Assembly (NCBI RefSeq): GCF_024211255.1
Contig: NZ_JAMLDY010000013.1
Span: 41,084 to 105,083, forward strand
Length of the DNA: 64,000 nucleotides
Direction: 5' to 3'
Origin: Sphingomonas liriopis
Lineage (GTDB): Bacteria; Pseudomonadota; Alphaproteobacteria; Sphingomonadales; Sphingomonadaceae
Part shown: positions 35,201 to 42,099 of the stretch, piece by piece
Numbering within the stretch: the stretch's first letter is position 1
Layout: each line of letters begins with the position of its first letter
Notes under the pieces: generated by a model
Databases searched by the model: none
Told to the model about the DNA's origin: nothing
Seen by the model: the letters and a program-made list of their open reading frames with translations, nothing else
Program-made: the position numbers and the translations under genes

Positions 35201-35317
35201 GGGACCAACCTGACCGACCAGTATCGCGATCGCTACACCGATATCGATGCCAACCGGAATTACGAGTACAACCACTTCGGCCGCACCTTCCTGGCCGGCG
35301 CGCGTATCAAGATGTGA
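32273..35317 (+). CDS. TonB-dependent receptor (large, sugar-type)
   Basis: A 1014-residue outer-membrane transporter: long signal peptide ending LLLPAAAFAQ at about 41, a Pro/Ala/Asp linker, a plug beginning ADIVVTGFRRSLDAAL (TonB-box-like) and continuing IAKFPDQNLAESLQRIPGIS, a beta barrel, and the C-terminal aromatic end FGRTFLAGARIKM. The plug pattern is that of the sphingomonad/Caulobacter receptors linked to oligosaccharide use. Start ATG 32273 follows GGGGAG. The operator-like sites upstream match those of the uronate genes, so the ligand is probably a uronate oligomer (inference). Confidence 0.93.
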   Translation: MTGRSTLAPARSAPARLSRMAGVSTAALALGLLLPAAAFAQAATIPATPNQPGSPPHVDPAPAQTAVVPAGGEADAGADVQPQATAPDGTDSGADIVVTGFRRSLDAALNVKRESVSSVDAIVAEDIAKFPDQNLAESLQRIPGISIQRDAGEGRAITVRGLGAQFTRVRVNGLETVATSTDGASSNRDRAFDFNVFASELFNSIVVHKTAEASLDEGSLGAVVDLNTGNPLGGKSGFTGVLSAQASYNDLSKNTRPRIAGLLSYKSPDGTFGVAVSAAYQKTDNLELGNNTVRWAQARFDSVNGTPCFYNSNTGTTPVANAGGFYRPSTACDTAALAFHPRIPRYGEVFHGRERLGITGSVQWAPSDATKVSIDGLYSRFTEKREEKWAEVLLRSNERSIDLVNPTYDANKNLVSGTLNDAWVRTEHYLRQSKTEFYQLGGSWDQDVTDKFRFTVLGGFSKSTADIPVETTVVFDDRDAQGYKFDYTNSRTPLLSFGTSVTDPANFQLAEIRDRPSTVTNKFRTAQLRTEWDVADGYTLKLGGMYRRFDFDSVSFQRDTAVCGNGGTDLVLGIITCSPTSAFGANAIYGYQVTPALSQLFTLGNAGQPSGTTNQWLVPNLDAATAYTKLYSRTPTLVVGDNRSVSEEVTGGYFQVDAKGDLAGLRYALNAGVRYAHTAQGSTGINSGAVVSVKRDYDDWLPAVNIALFPTEKVILRASAAKVMTRPTLGNLTPGGSADGFNYRVSFGNPQLDPFRASAYDLAAEWYFAPQSILSVALFKKNVESFPVSQSITNATFTSTGLPVSVLSASSPAALNPAQLSQPIWTITTTVNGTGASLKGAEIALQATFKFLPGFLKNFGVLANATFVDSSASYTVQGPATSACVAGATAAAACSFGPLVNATRNATLFGLSKRQYNGTLYYEDQKFSARGSISYRGPYIDANSGTGNVFEGYNSTINVDASLRYKLTPNIEVSLEGTNLTDQYRDRYTDIDANRNYEYNHFGRTFLAGARIKM

Positions 35318-35325
35318 GGACGGGC

Positions 35326-36315
35326 ATGATCGATCGCCGCCACGCGCTGCTTGGCGCCCTCGCCGCCGGCGTGGCGGCACGGCTGGCCGCGCAGACGCCG
35401 GCGCCGCGCGTCGCCGGGGCGGCAGGCGTGCCGGCCGATCCGGTGGAGACGATCGATCTGTGGCCGGGGCAGGCGCCCGGCATGCCAGCGGTGCCGCCGG
35501 TCGAGATCGTCGACGCGCGCGGCACCGATCCGCAGGTCCCCGATCGCGCGGTGCGCGGCGTCGTCCGGCCGCGGCTGGCCGTATTCCGCCCGGCGGTGCC
35601 CAACGGCGCCGCGCTGCTGGTGACGCCGGGCGGCGGCTATGCGCGGATCGTCGTCGACAAGGAGGGGTATGAGGTCGCCCGCTGGCTGGCGAAGCGCGGC
35701 TGGACGGTGTTCGTACTCTTCTATCGCCTGCCCGGCGACGGCTGGGCGGCGGGACCCGATATCGCCTTGTCCGATGCGCAGCGGGCGATGCGGCTGATCC
35801 GCGCGCGCGCCGCCGATTACCGTATCCGGCCGGATCGCGTCGCGGCGATGGGCTTTTCGGCCGGCGGGCATGTCTGCGGCGACCTTGCGACGCGGTTCGC
35901 GGCGCCGACCTATGCGCCGGTCGATGCCGCCGACCGGCTGAGCGCACGCCCCGATCTCGCCGCGCCGATCTATGCGGTCCAGTCGATGACGCTGCCGCTG
36001 GCGCATCCCGGATCGCGCGAGCTGCTGCTCGGCAGGAACGCCTCGCCCGCGCTGGAGGCGGCGCACAGTCCGGCGCGCAACGTCGGCCCCGGTACGCCGC
36101 CCTGTTTCCTGGTCCATGCCGAGGACGACGCGACCGTGCCGGTCGACAATACGCTGCAGTTTCGCGCCGCGCTGAAGGCGGCGGGCGTGCCGGTCGAGAC
36201 GCATCTGTTCGCGATCGGCGGCCACGGCTTCGGCCTGCGCCGCGCGGCGGGCAAGCCGGTGGCGGCATGGCCGTCGCTGTTCGTCGCCTGGGCGCAAAGC
36301 CATGGCTGGGCTTGA
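35326..36315 (+). CDS. Exported alpha/beta hydrolase (acetyl-esterase-like)
   Basis: A 329-residue protein with a probable Tat signal (DRRHALLGALAAGVAARLAAQ). It has the esterase pattern LWPGQAPG near 45, oxyanion-loop TPGGGYARIVVDKEGYEVA near 100, FYRLPGDGW near 132, the nucleophile elbow GFSAGGH with Ser178, HAEDDATVP for the acid, and a late GGHGFGLR for the histidine. The start follows GAGGA and lies 8 bases after the receptor stop. Proteins of this shape deacetylate plant or algal polysaccharides; the location suggests co-regulation with the receptor. Confidence 0.88.
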   Translation: MIDRRHALLGALAAGVAARLAAQTPAPRVAGAAGVPADPVETIDLWPGQAPGMPAVPPVEIVDARGTDPQVPDRAVRGVVRPRLAVFRPAVPNGAALLVTPGGGYARIVVDKEGYEVARWLAKRGWTVFVLFYRLPGDGWAAGPDIALSDAQRAMRLIRARAADYRIRPDRVAAMGFSAGGHVCGDLATRFAAPTYAPVDAADRLSARPDLAAPIYAVQSMTLPLAHPGSRELLLGRNASPALEAAHSPARNVGPGTPPCFLVHAEDDATVPVDNTLQFRAALKAAGVPVETHLFAIGGHGFGLRRAAGKPVAAWPSLFVAWAQSHGWA

Positions 36316-36353
36316 GCTTTTCCGCGTCGCTCCGCCCGTCTAGGGCGGGCGGC

Positions 36354-36584
36354 ATGACCAGCGCCGCGCTCCAAGACCTGTTCCTGTCCACCCTCGTCCG
36401 GCAGGCGGGGGGCAACCGGCGACGCTGGCGGCTCGTCCTCGGCGAGGTGAAGGTCTATGCCGTCGCGACGCACCCGCATTGCAACTGGTCGGTGACGCCG
36501 ACCGGATCGGCGGGTGAGAACGACACCGTCGAACGGATCGCCGACGAATTGCGCATCACCCACCCGATCGTGCGCGCCGCCTGA
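36354..36584 (+). CDS. Small conserved hypothetical protein (76 aa)
   Basis: A 76-residue frame from ATG 36354, with a basic amphipathic N-terminal half (FLSTLVRQAGGNRRRWRLVLG) and a C-terminal half ending ERIADELRITHPIVRAA. No signal peptide or membrane segment. It looks like a short sphingomonad-conserved protein, but I cannot name a function. GGGCGGGCGGC upstream is a poor ribosome site. It lies 38 bases after the hydrolase gene and is convergent with the M20 peptidase gene. Confidence 0.55.
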   Translation: MTSAALQDLFLSTLVRQAGGNRRRWRLVLGEVKVYAVATHPHCNWSVTPTGSAGENDTVERIADELRITHPIVRAA

Positions 36585-36588
36585 CTCC

Positions 36589-37884
36589 TCAGCGGCGTTC
36601 CACGCCCAGCCGCGACATCAGGATCGCCGCGCGCTTGCCCTGACGGCGGATCGTGGACAGATCGACCACCTCGTCGGGCGTATGGTCGCCACGGCTCGCG
36701 GTGCCGAGGCCGACGAGGCCATCGACATCGGCCGCCACCCAGGAAATGTCGCCGGCGCCGCGCTTCAGCGGATCGAGCGGCGGCATTTCCGCGAGGCCGA
36801 GGTCGCGGTTGACGGCATTCAGCCGGTCGAGCAGCGCGCGGTTGCCCGCGGTCGGCGCCATCGCCGGATAACCCGGCTTGAACGCGATGCGCGCGTCGGT
36901 GCCGGGCAGATGGCGCGCGACGATCGCCTCCATCTTGCCCCGCACGCGGCGCGTCTGTTCTTCGCTCAGCGTGCGGAAATCGCCGCTGGCGATCGCCTGG
37001 GCAGGGATGATGTTGCTCTTGCCCTGCGCACTCGCCTTGGCGCCGCTGGGATCGATCGCCGCGGTGGCACCGCCGGCCAGGACCCCGGTGTTGAAGGTCA
37101 GGTCGGGTTCGGGCAATTCGGTGCGGAACGCCGCGAGGATGCGCGCCGCCTCGTTGATCGCGCCGTCGCCGAACGCCGGGCTGAAGATGCGCGAGCTGTG
37201 GCCGCTCTTGCCGGTGACGGTCAGCGTCCAGTCGTTGGCCGAACGCCGTGCGATCGACCCCATGTCGCGACCATCCTCGACCGCCAGCCCCTCGAAATCG
37301 AGCGCGACGTCGGCGCGCTTGCCCGCGGCGATCAGGTCGGCGCGGGCGAGGGCGACGGGTTCGCCCGAATCCTCCTCGTCGCCGGTCAGCACGATCTCGA
37401 TATTGGTGCGATCGAGCGTGCCGGCGTCGCGCATCGCGCGCAGCGCGGCGAGCATGACCACCATGCCGCCCTTGTCGTCGCCGGCGCCGGGGCCGCTCGC
37501 CTCCTCGCTCTTGCGGACGAAGCGCTGGAAGGGGGAATCGGCCTCGAACACGGTGTCGAGATGGCCGATCAGCAGCAAGCGCCTGGTGCCGGGCCGGCCG
37601 GCATGGACCGCGATCAGATGGCCGGCGCGCTCCGTCTGCGGCAGCGGCTTCCACGTCACCGTGAAGCCCAGGTCGCGCAATTCCGCGGCCATCATCTCGC
37701 CCACCTTCGCGACACCGGGCAGGTTCGTCGTGCCGCTGTTCTGGTCGACCAGCCGCTGGAGCAATGCGACCGAGCGTTCGTATTCGCGATCGACCGTCGC
37801 CGCCATCCGCATCTCGGCCGCCGACAGTTGCGGCGCCGGGTCGGCGGCGGGCGCGGCGAGGAGGAGCAACGCGAGCGCGAGCAT
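36589..37884 (-). CDS. M20 family metallopeptidase (glutamate carboxypeptidase-like), exported
   Basis: A 431-residue protein with a short signal peptide (LALALLLLAAPAAD). It has the M20 di-zinc residues: GHLDTVFE near 107-114, GPGAGDDKGGMVVM near 130, LTGDEEDSGEP near 167, and a C-terminal SRGDHTPDE. The dimerisation domain lies between (VTGKSGHSSRIFS). It is related to carboxypeptidase G2, which releases C-terminal glutamate. Its ATG overlaps the stop of the preceding small secreted-protein gene (TGATG), so the two are translationally coupled. Confidence 0.93.
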   Translation of the reverse strand: MLALALLLLAAPAADPAPQLSAAEMRMAATVDREYERSVALLQRLVDQNSGTTNLPGVAKVGEMMAAELRDLGFTVTWKPLPQTERAGHLIAVHAGRPGTRRLLLIGHLDTVFEADSPFQRFVRKSEEASGPGAGDDKGGMVVMLAALRAMRDAGTLDRTNIEIVLTGDEEDSGEPVALARADLIAAGKRADVALDFEGLAVEDGRDMGSIARRSANDWTLTVTGKSGHSSRIFSPAFGDGAINEAARILAAFRTELPEPDLTFNTGVLAGGATAAIDPSGAKASAQGKSNIIPAQAIASGDFRTLSEEQTRRVRGKMEAIVARHLPGTDARIAFKPGYPAMAPTAGNRALLDRLNAVNRDLGLAEMPPLDPLKRGAGDISWVAADVDGLVGLGTASRGDHTPDEVVDLSTIRRQGKRAAILMSRLGVERR

Positions 37885-38387
37885 CAGCGTGCCGCCGCCG
37901 CGATCATCAGCGGCAGCGTCGCCGCCTTCGCACCGGCGATCTGGATGACGTAGCGGCCGGGGGCGAGATCGAAATCGACCATCTTGCGGATCGGCGAACA
38001 GGCCGGCCCATGCGCGTGCGCGACCGATGGCAACGTATGATCGCCATGCAGCACGTCGATCCACGCGCCCTCGCCGAGCGCGACGCGGTAGCGGCCGGCG
38101 CGGGCGACATCGACCGCGAACAGGCCGCCGAAACTGCCCGCCGCGGCAGGCTTTTCGGGCGCGCGCAGGTAACGGAGCGTCGGGGTGGCGGCCAGCGTCG
38201 CGCGCGCGCCGCGGCCGATCGTCAGCGGCGCTGCCGCCTTCGCCCCCGCGCCCGCGACGAGCGGCGTCATCGCCGTCCAGCCGGCGAGTTCGGCGGGCAG
38301 GGGCGTCGCTCCGCTGCGGCAATCAGGCTGCGCCTGAGCCGGCGTCGCGACCGCGAGGGCGAGCGTCCAAAGGGCGGTGATCGGCAT
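37884..38387 (-). CDS. Secreted protein of unknown function (167 aa)
   Basis: A 167-residue protein with a signal peptide (ALWTLALAVATPAQAQ). The mature part is beta-rich with SFGGLFAVDVARAGRYRVALG, a possible metal-binding HGDHTLPSVAHAHGPAC segment (several His and one Cys), and DFDLAPGRYVIQIAGAKAATLPLMI. I do not recognise a characterised family. Databases may carry an odd dioxygenase-related label for such proteins, but the 425-residue HmgA fold is not present here. It is coupled to the M20 peptidase gene by a TGATG overlap. Start ATG 38385-38387 follows GGGAGC. Confidence 0.75.
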   Translation of the reverse strand: MPITALWTLALAVATPAQAQPDCRSGATPLPAELAGWTAMTPLVAGAGAKAAAPLTIGRGARATLAATPTLRYLRAPEKPAAAGSFGGLFAVDVARAGRYRVALGEGAWIDVLHGDHTLPSVAHAHGPACSPIRKMVDFDLAPGRYVIQIAGAKAATLPLMIAAAAR

Positions 38388-38566
38388 GAAAGCTCCCGTG
38401 ATAGCGATGCTGACGATAGCAGAGCGCGCACCGCTGTCACGCGCGGCGGCCTCGCATGTCGGCTGTTGATGGTAGGACAAATATAGTCCAGTATTCCATC
38501 CATAATGGACGCGAAGCGGATCGATCGTCAGCTTTCACGTCGGCCAATATCGGCGGGAGAGCACGA
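38388..38566. promoter_or_regulatory. Divergent, comparatively AT-rich control region
   Basis: Interval between the secreted-protein gene (minus) and a small plus-strand gene. It holds the near-palindrome GGACAAATATAGTCC at 38475-38489 and a TCCA...TGGA pair around 38487-38509. AT-rich bases are rare in this genome, so this is a plausible promoter/operator; the regulator is unknown. Confidence 0.35.
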
Positions 38567-38812
38567 ATGACGTCCGACGCACGCGAGCATGTCTGCGCGC
38601 TTTTGACCGAAGCGGTGCGCATCCTGGATGCGGAAGAGGCGGTGCTGCCGGCGATCCACGTCGCCCAGGCGATCGAGGTGCTGGGTTGCGGGATCAGCGA
38701 AGCAAGGCGTCGGGACGGGTCAGCGGCAGCGCCACGATCTCGGTCAGCCACGCACGGATCGTATCGCGCGCCGGGGGGCTCAGACCCAGCATCGTCACCC
38801 GCCGGTCGCTGA
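38567..38812 (+). CDS. Small hypothetical protein (81 aa), overlapping the MarR gene
   Basis: Starts at ATG 38567 with GGGAGA upstream. Residues 1-46 (MTSDAREHVCALLTEAVRIL... LGCGISEA) are a coherent helical protein of a kind seen in sphingomonads. The remaining Arg/Ser/Pro-rich tail is read antisense to the MarR-like gene (38694-38812) and looks like read-through. The original stop may have been lost, or the overlap may be real. Function unknown. Confidence 0.45.
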   Translation: MTSDAREHVCALLTEAVRILDAEEAVLPAIHVAQAIEVLGCGISEARRRDGSAAAPRSRSATHGSYRAPGGSDPASSPAGR

Positions 38813-39167
38813 CGTCGTCGCTGCCCTCGATCAACCCGCGGTCCTGCAGCAGCTTGATCCAGCGCAGCGCCGTGGTGCGCGGCACGCCCGCCGCGGCGCA
38901 ACAGGCATTGGTGGTCACCGTCGCGCCGTCCAGTCCCTCGGCGAACAGGAACATCAGGATGTCGAGCCCGGGATTGGCGAACAGCGTCGCGTCGAAATGA
39001 TCGCCCAGCTTGCGACGGGCGGCGACGATGCTGCAGGCAAGGTCGCTGAGCGTGCGATCCGAGACCCGGCGCCCGGTGATCGCCAGCGATCCGCCGGTTC
39101 GGGCGAATGCGGTGCCACCGGTGTCTTCGTCGGCAGTAGCACCGGGTTCGCGCATTGCGGTGTCCAT
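38694..39167 (-). CDS. MarR-like winged-helix regulator
   Basis: A 157-residue protein with a C-terminal winged helix: DILMFLFAEGLDGATVTTNACCAAAGVPRTTALRWIKLLQDRGLIE, then the wing DDVSDRRVTMLGLSPPARDTIRAWL. The N-terminus is disordered. I chose ATG 39165-39167; a TTG at 39222-39224 overlaps the stop of the chemotaxis-locus gene upstream (TTGA) and would add 19 residues. Either way it follows the che genes on the same strand and may be co-transcribed. Its target is unknown. Confidence 0.7.
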   Translation of the reverse strand: MDTAMREPGATADEDTGGTAFARTGGSLAITGRRVSDRTLSDLACSIVAARRKLGDHFDATLFANPGLDILMFLFAEGLDGATVTTNACCAAAGVPRTTALRWIKLLQDRGLIEGSDDVSDRRVTMLGLSPPARDTIRAWLTEIVALPLTRPDALLR

Positions 39168-39220
39168 CGTGATCGTCGTCCCCGTCTTCCGGGTCAGGCA
39201 TAACCGCAGACGATCCGAAA

Positions 39221-39580
39221 TCAAGCCGCGTCGTCGTCGCCGGGTTCGAGCGGCACGCCTTCGCGCCGATAGCGGTCGACCGCGACGCGCAGGCTGGCGC
39301 CCAGATTCTCCAGCGTCACCGCCGCCAGCCGCTGTTCGACCGGCGCCGCCGACCGCAACAGATCGGCGACGGCGAGCTGCGCCTGGGTGATCCGGTCGAT
39401 CTCCTGCAGGCTGTGCATGTGGTGGCGCAGCGTATCGGGGTTGCCGGCAAGGTCGAAGGCGAGATCGGCGAGCAGGCCGGTGATCCCGACCAGCTCGTCC
39501 GCCAGCGCATGCGCCAGCGCGGGCTCCAGTCCGGGCGCGAATGGCAGGGCGTGTTGCGTGTCGATGGGCAGCGCGATCAT
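39221..39580 (-). CDS. CheT-like small protein at the end of the che operon
   Basis: A 119-residue all-helical protein with helices at about 20-48, 50-78 and 82-106, and the sequence LQEIDRITQAQLAVADLL holding Asp62 and Gln66 in a DxxxQ arrangement. Known: CheZ uses DxxxQ to dephosphorylate CheY, and Sinorhizobium CheT, encoded last in its che operon, carries a comparable motif. Position and motif make this a CheT-like candidate; overall similarity cannot be checked here. Its ATG overlaps the stop of the second cheB gene (ATGA). Confidence 0.55.
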   Translation of the reverse strand: MIALPIDTQHALPFAPGLEPALAHALADELVGITGLLADLAFDLAGNPDTLRHHMHSLQEIDRITQAQLAVADLLRSAAPVEQRLAAVTLENLGASLRVAVDRYRREGVPLEPGDDDAA

Positions 39581-40587
39581 TTGTTGCACAGTTTCAGGAT
39601 GGTGCGCGCCAGCTGGTCGGCGGGCACCGGCTGGGTGGCGATGCGCCGCGACAGCAGGAAGCCCTCGGCGCGGTTCTCGGCCGGCACGATGCAATAGCTG
39701 TTGCCGGCCTGCAGCGCGCGCACCCCGGCGTCGCCGTCCTCGCCATCGGCGCCGAGCAGCAGGCCGACCGCCTCCGCCCCCGCCGCCTTGGCGATCGAGG
39801 CGAACAGGATCGAGATCGACGGCCGCTCGCCCGCCACCGGATCGCGCGGCAGCATGCGCAGCTTGCCGTTCGGCCATGCATCGACGACGACATGCGTGTC
39901 GCCCGGCGGCGCGAGATAGATCGTCCCCTGTTCGAGGGTCATGCCATCCTCGGCGAGCACGATCCGGGGCGCGATCTCGGCCGCCATCCTGTCGATCATC
40001 GTGCCGGCGAGGCCGGCGCCCAGGTGCTGGACGACGACGGTCGGCGGGCAATTGGCAGGGAAGCCGCCGAACAGGTCGAACAGCGTCTGCGTCGCCGCGG
40101 CCTCGCCGCCGATCGCGACGATGCGGCCGTTCCAGTCGAGCGGCGGTGCGGCGACGACTTTGGCCGTCGAGGCGCCCTTCACCGGCGCGCCCTTGGCGGC
40201 CTTGATCCGCTTGCCGAGCTTGGCGAGGATCTTGTCGAACTCCGCCGCGACCGCGACCTTGGGCTTGGGGAAACAGTCGATCGCGCCCAGCCGCAGCGCC
40301 TCGATCGAGGCTTCCGCGCCGGCTTCGGTGCGGGTCGAGAACATGATGACCGGCATCGGCCGCTTTTCCATCATCTCCGCCAGATATTCGAGGCCGCTCA
40401 TCCCCGGCATCTCGACGTCGAGCGTCATGACATCGGGATGGAGCGTCTCGCGCATGCTGCGCGCCTCGTCCGCACCATCGGCGGAACCGACGACGGTGAC
40501 GCCGGGAATCCGTTCCAGCGCGCCCGACAGCAGCGCGCGCATGGTGAGCGAATCATCGACGACGAGAACTTTAACCGGGGCGGCCAT
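39577..40587 (-). CDS. CheB-like protein with degenerate methylesterase site
   Basis: A 336-residue protein with an N-terminal receiver domain (DD at 11-12, phospho-acceptor Asp57 in MTLDVEMPG, Lys108 in FPKPK) and a C-terminal CheB-type catalytic domain. The catalytic motif GxSTGG is replaced by GGEAAA, so Glu162 sits where the nucleophile serine should be. The histidine (VVVQH, His188) and an Asp-rich loop (LLGADGEDGDAG) remain. It is about the length of the intact CheB at 42096-43112, which retains GSSTGG. It probably lacks methylesterase/deamidase activity and may act as a phosphate sink or scaffold. Coupled to the CheT-like gene. Confidence 0.85.
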   Translation of the reverse strand: MAAPVKVLVVDDSLTMRALLSGALERIPGVTVVGSADGADEARSMRETLHPDVMTLDVEMPGMSGLEYLAEMMEKRPMPVIMFSTRTEAGAEASIEALRLGAIDCFPKPKVAVAAEFDKILAKLGKRIKAAKGAPVKGASTAKVVAAPPLDWNGRIVAIGGEAAATQTLFDLFGGFPANCPPTVVVQHLGAGLAGTMIDRMAAEIAPRIVLAEDGMTLEQGTIYLAPPGDTHVVVDAWPNGKLRMLPRDPVAGERPSISILFASIAKAAGAEAVGLLLGADGEDGDAGVRALQAGNSYCIVPAENRAEGFLLSRRIATQPVPADQLARTILKLCNK

Positions 40588-40624
40588 GGCCAGGCATCCT
40601 TAGGAAACGAGAGGAACGAAGGGC

Positions 40625-41068
40625 TCAGGCGACGTCGGGTAGTACGACCGACGTATCGACCAGCCGGTCGAGCGCCAGGACCAGGATCAGGCGCTGGTCG
40701 ATCGTCGCCAGCCCTTCCAGGAAATTGGCGGCCGGCGTCTCGCCGATATCGGGCAGCGGCTGCATGCCGTCGTCGGGCACGGTGACGATGTCGTTGACCG
40801 CATCGACGATCAGGCCCTGCAGCTGGTCGCCGATCCGCACGACGATGATGACGTGGCGCGACGACGGGTCGGTCAGCCCCCAGCCCAGGCGATGGCTGAG
40901 GTCGAGCACCGGCAGCACGACGCCGCGCAGGTTGACGACGCCGCGGACGTGCGGCGGCACGTTGGGCAGCGGGGTGGCGGGCGACCAGGCGCGGATCTCG
41001 CGGATCGCCATGATGTCGACGCCGAGGACCTGTTCGCCGATCTGGAAGGTGATGAGCTGACGGGACAT
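40625..41068 (-). CDS. cheW: Chemotaxis coupling protein CheW
   Basis: A 147-residue scaffold linking chemoreceptors to CheA. Seen: QLITFQIGEQVLGVDIMAIREI, the conserved PNVPPHVRGVVNLRGVVLPVLDL at about 36-58, GLIVDAVNDIVTV and a final LVLALDRLVD. It lies between cheY and the degenerate cheB with 24- and 37-base gaps. Start ATG 41066-41068 is preceded by weak ribosome signals (GGAACCCCATCC). Confidence 0.95.
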   Translation of the reverse strand: MSRQLITFQIGEQVLGVDIMAIREIRAWSPATPLPNVPPHVRGVVNLRGVVLPVLDLSHRLGWGLTDPSSRHVIIVVRIGDQLQGLIVDAVNDIVTVPDDGMQPLPDIGETPAANFLEGLATIDQRLILVLALDRLVDTSVVLPDVA

Positions 41069-41092
41069 GGATGGGGTTCCTGTAGCGAGGAC

Positions 41093-41473
41093 TTAGTGGA
41101 GGACGCGGCGGATCGCCGCGGCCAGTTTGTCGGGGTGGAACGGCTTGACGATCCAGCCGGTTGCGCCGGCGGAACGCGCGCGCTGCTTCTTCTCGTCGGA
41201 GCTTTCGGTGGTCAGCACCAGGATCGGCAGGTTGCGGTGCCGGTCCTGTTCGCGCACCTTTTCGATCAGGCCGAACCCGTCGAGGCGCGGCATGTTGATG
41301 TCGGTGATGAGCAGGTCCGGGCCGTTGCCCGCGGAACAGGCGCCGCCCAGACGTTCGAGCGCCTCGACCCCGTCTTCGGCCTCGAGGACCTTGTAGCCGA
41401 GATCGGACAAGGCCGCTTTCAGCAGCATCCGCATGCTGGGGGAATCGTCCACGGTCATGATCGTGCTGGACAC
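41093..41473 (-). CDS. cheY: CheY-type response regulator
   Basis: A 126-residue single receiver domain: TVDDSPSMRMLLKAAL with acid pocket Asp residues at 9-10, phospho-acceptor Asp in LLITDINMPRLDGF, the Thr motif VLTTESS, and Lys in WIVKPFHPDKL. It carries the CheA phosphate signal to the motor. I place the start at GTG 41471-41473 because AAGGA precedes it and the protein then begins like other CheY. An ATG at 41519-41521 overlaps the cheD stop (TGATG) and would add 16 residues. It is the only stand-alone receiver in the locus. Confidence 0.9.
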   Translation of the reverse strand: MSSTIMTVDDSPSMRMLLKAALSDLGYKVLEAEDGVEALERLGGACSAGNGPDLLITDINMPRLDGFGLIEKVREQDRHRNLPILVLTTESSDEKKQRARSAGATGWIVKPFHPDKLAAAIRRVLH

Positions 41474-41520
41474 GGGGTTTCCTTCGTTGGGGAGATTGGC
41501 GTTGGAGAGACTGGAGGTCA

Positions 41521-42099
41521 TCAGAAGAATTCGACGTCGCCGACCGTCGCCGCGGCGACGGGTGCGGGGGCGGGCGCGATGCGCGGCCGTTCGACCGGGC
41601 GATCGTTGGCGATGCGACAGCGGGCGAGGCCCAGCGTCGGGCGGAACTCGACGCGACGCGCGCCGTTGCCGCCGACGTCTTCGCCGACCAGCGCGATGCG
41701 CTCGTCGCGCAGGAAGCGGCGCGCGAACAGCGCGTTGGTCGCGCCGATGTCGCGGAAGCCGTCGCGCAGGCTCGCACCGCCATAGATGCGCGCCTTCAGG
41801 TTGGTGCGCGTTGCCCCCATCGCCATCATCGCGTTGATGAGCACCTCCATCGCATAGACGCCGTAGCGTTGCAGCGAGCGGACGTCGGTCTCGCCGCTAC
41901 CCGGCTCGGCGAGCAGGAAGTGGTTGAGGCCGCCGACCTTGGCGACCGGATCGAACAGGCACGCCGAGATGCAGCTGCCGAGCACCGTCGTCAGGATGAT
42001 GCCGGCATCGTCCGAGACCTTGGTCTCGCCCTGCATGATCGTGACGCGGCGCAGGCCGTCGGCGGGGCGGGGCAGGCCGGTGTGGGTCAGCGCACTCAT
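41521..42099 (-). CDS. cheD: Chemoreceptor glutamine deamidase CheD
   Basis: A 192-residue enzyme deamidating receptor glutamines. Catalytic Cys43 in VLGSCISACLFD and His60 in GGLNHFLLAEP are present, with YGVYAMEVLINAMMAMG and ARIYGGASL typical of the family. The C-terminal 30 residues are Pro/Ala-rich. ATG 42097-42099 overlaps the cheB stop (ATGA). The standard partner is CheB/CheR, both directly upstream. Confidence 0.95.
   Translation of the reverse strand: MSALTHTGLPRPADGLRRVTIMQGETKVSDDAGIILTTVLGSCISACLFDPVAKVGGLNHFLLAEPGSGETDVRSLQRYGVYAMEVLINAMMAMGATRTNLKARIYGGASLRDGFRDIGATNALFARRFLRDERIALVGEDVGGNGARRVEFRPTLGLARCRIANDRPVERPRIAPAPAPVAAATVGDVEFF

Noticed and set aside
32228..36415. Very long open frame on the minus strand opposite the TonB receptor and hydrolase
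   Set aside because: It is antisense to well-supported genes, has Arg/Ala-rich low-quality protein composition, and arises because GC-rich codons rarely give stops on the complementary strand.
37884..38387. Homogentisate dioxygenase identity for the small secreted protein
   Set aside because: It is 167 residues with a signal peptide and lacks the HmgA iron-site motifs, which are found in the true hmgA at 52345-53622.
39581..40051. Extension of the CheT-like protein through the second cheB gene
   Set aside because: The upstream part is an out-of-frame shadow of cheB; the ATG at 39580 overlaps the cheB stop in the usual way.
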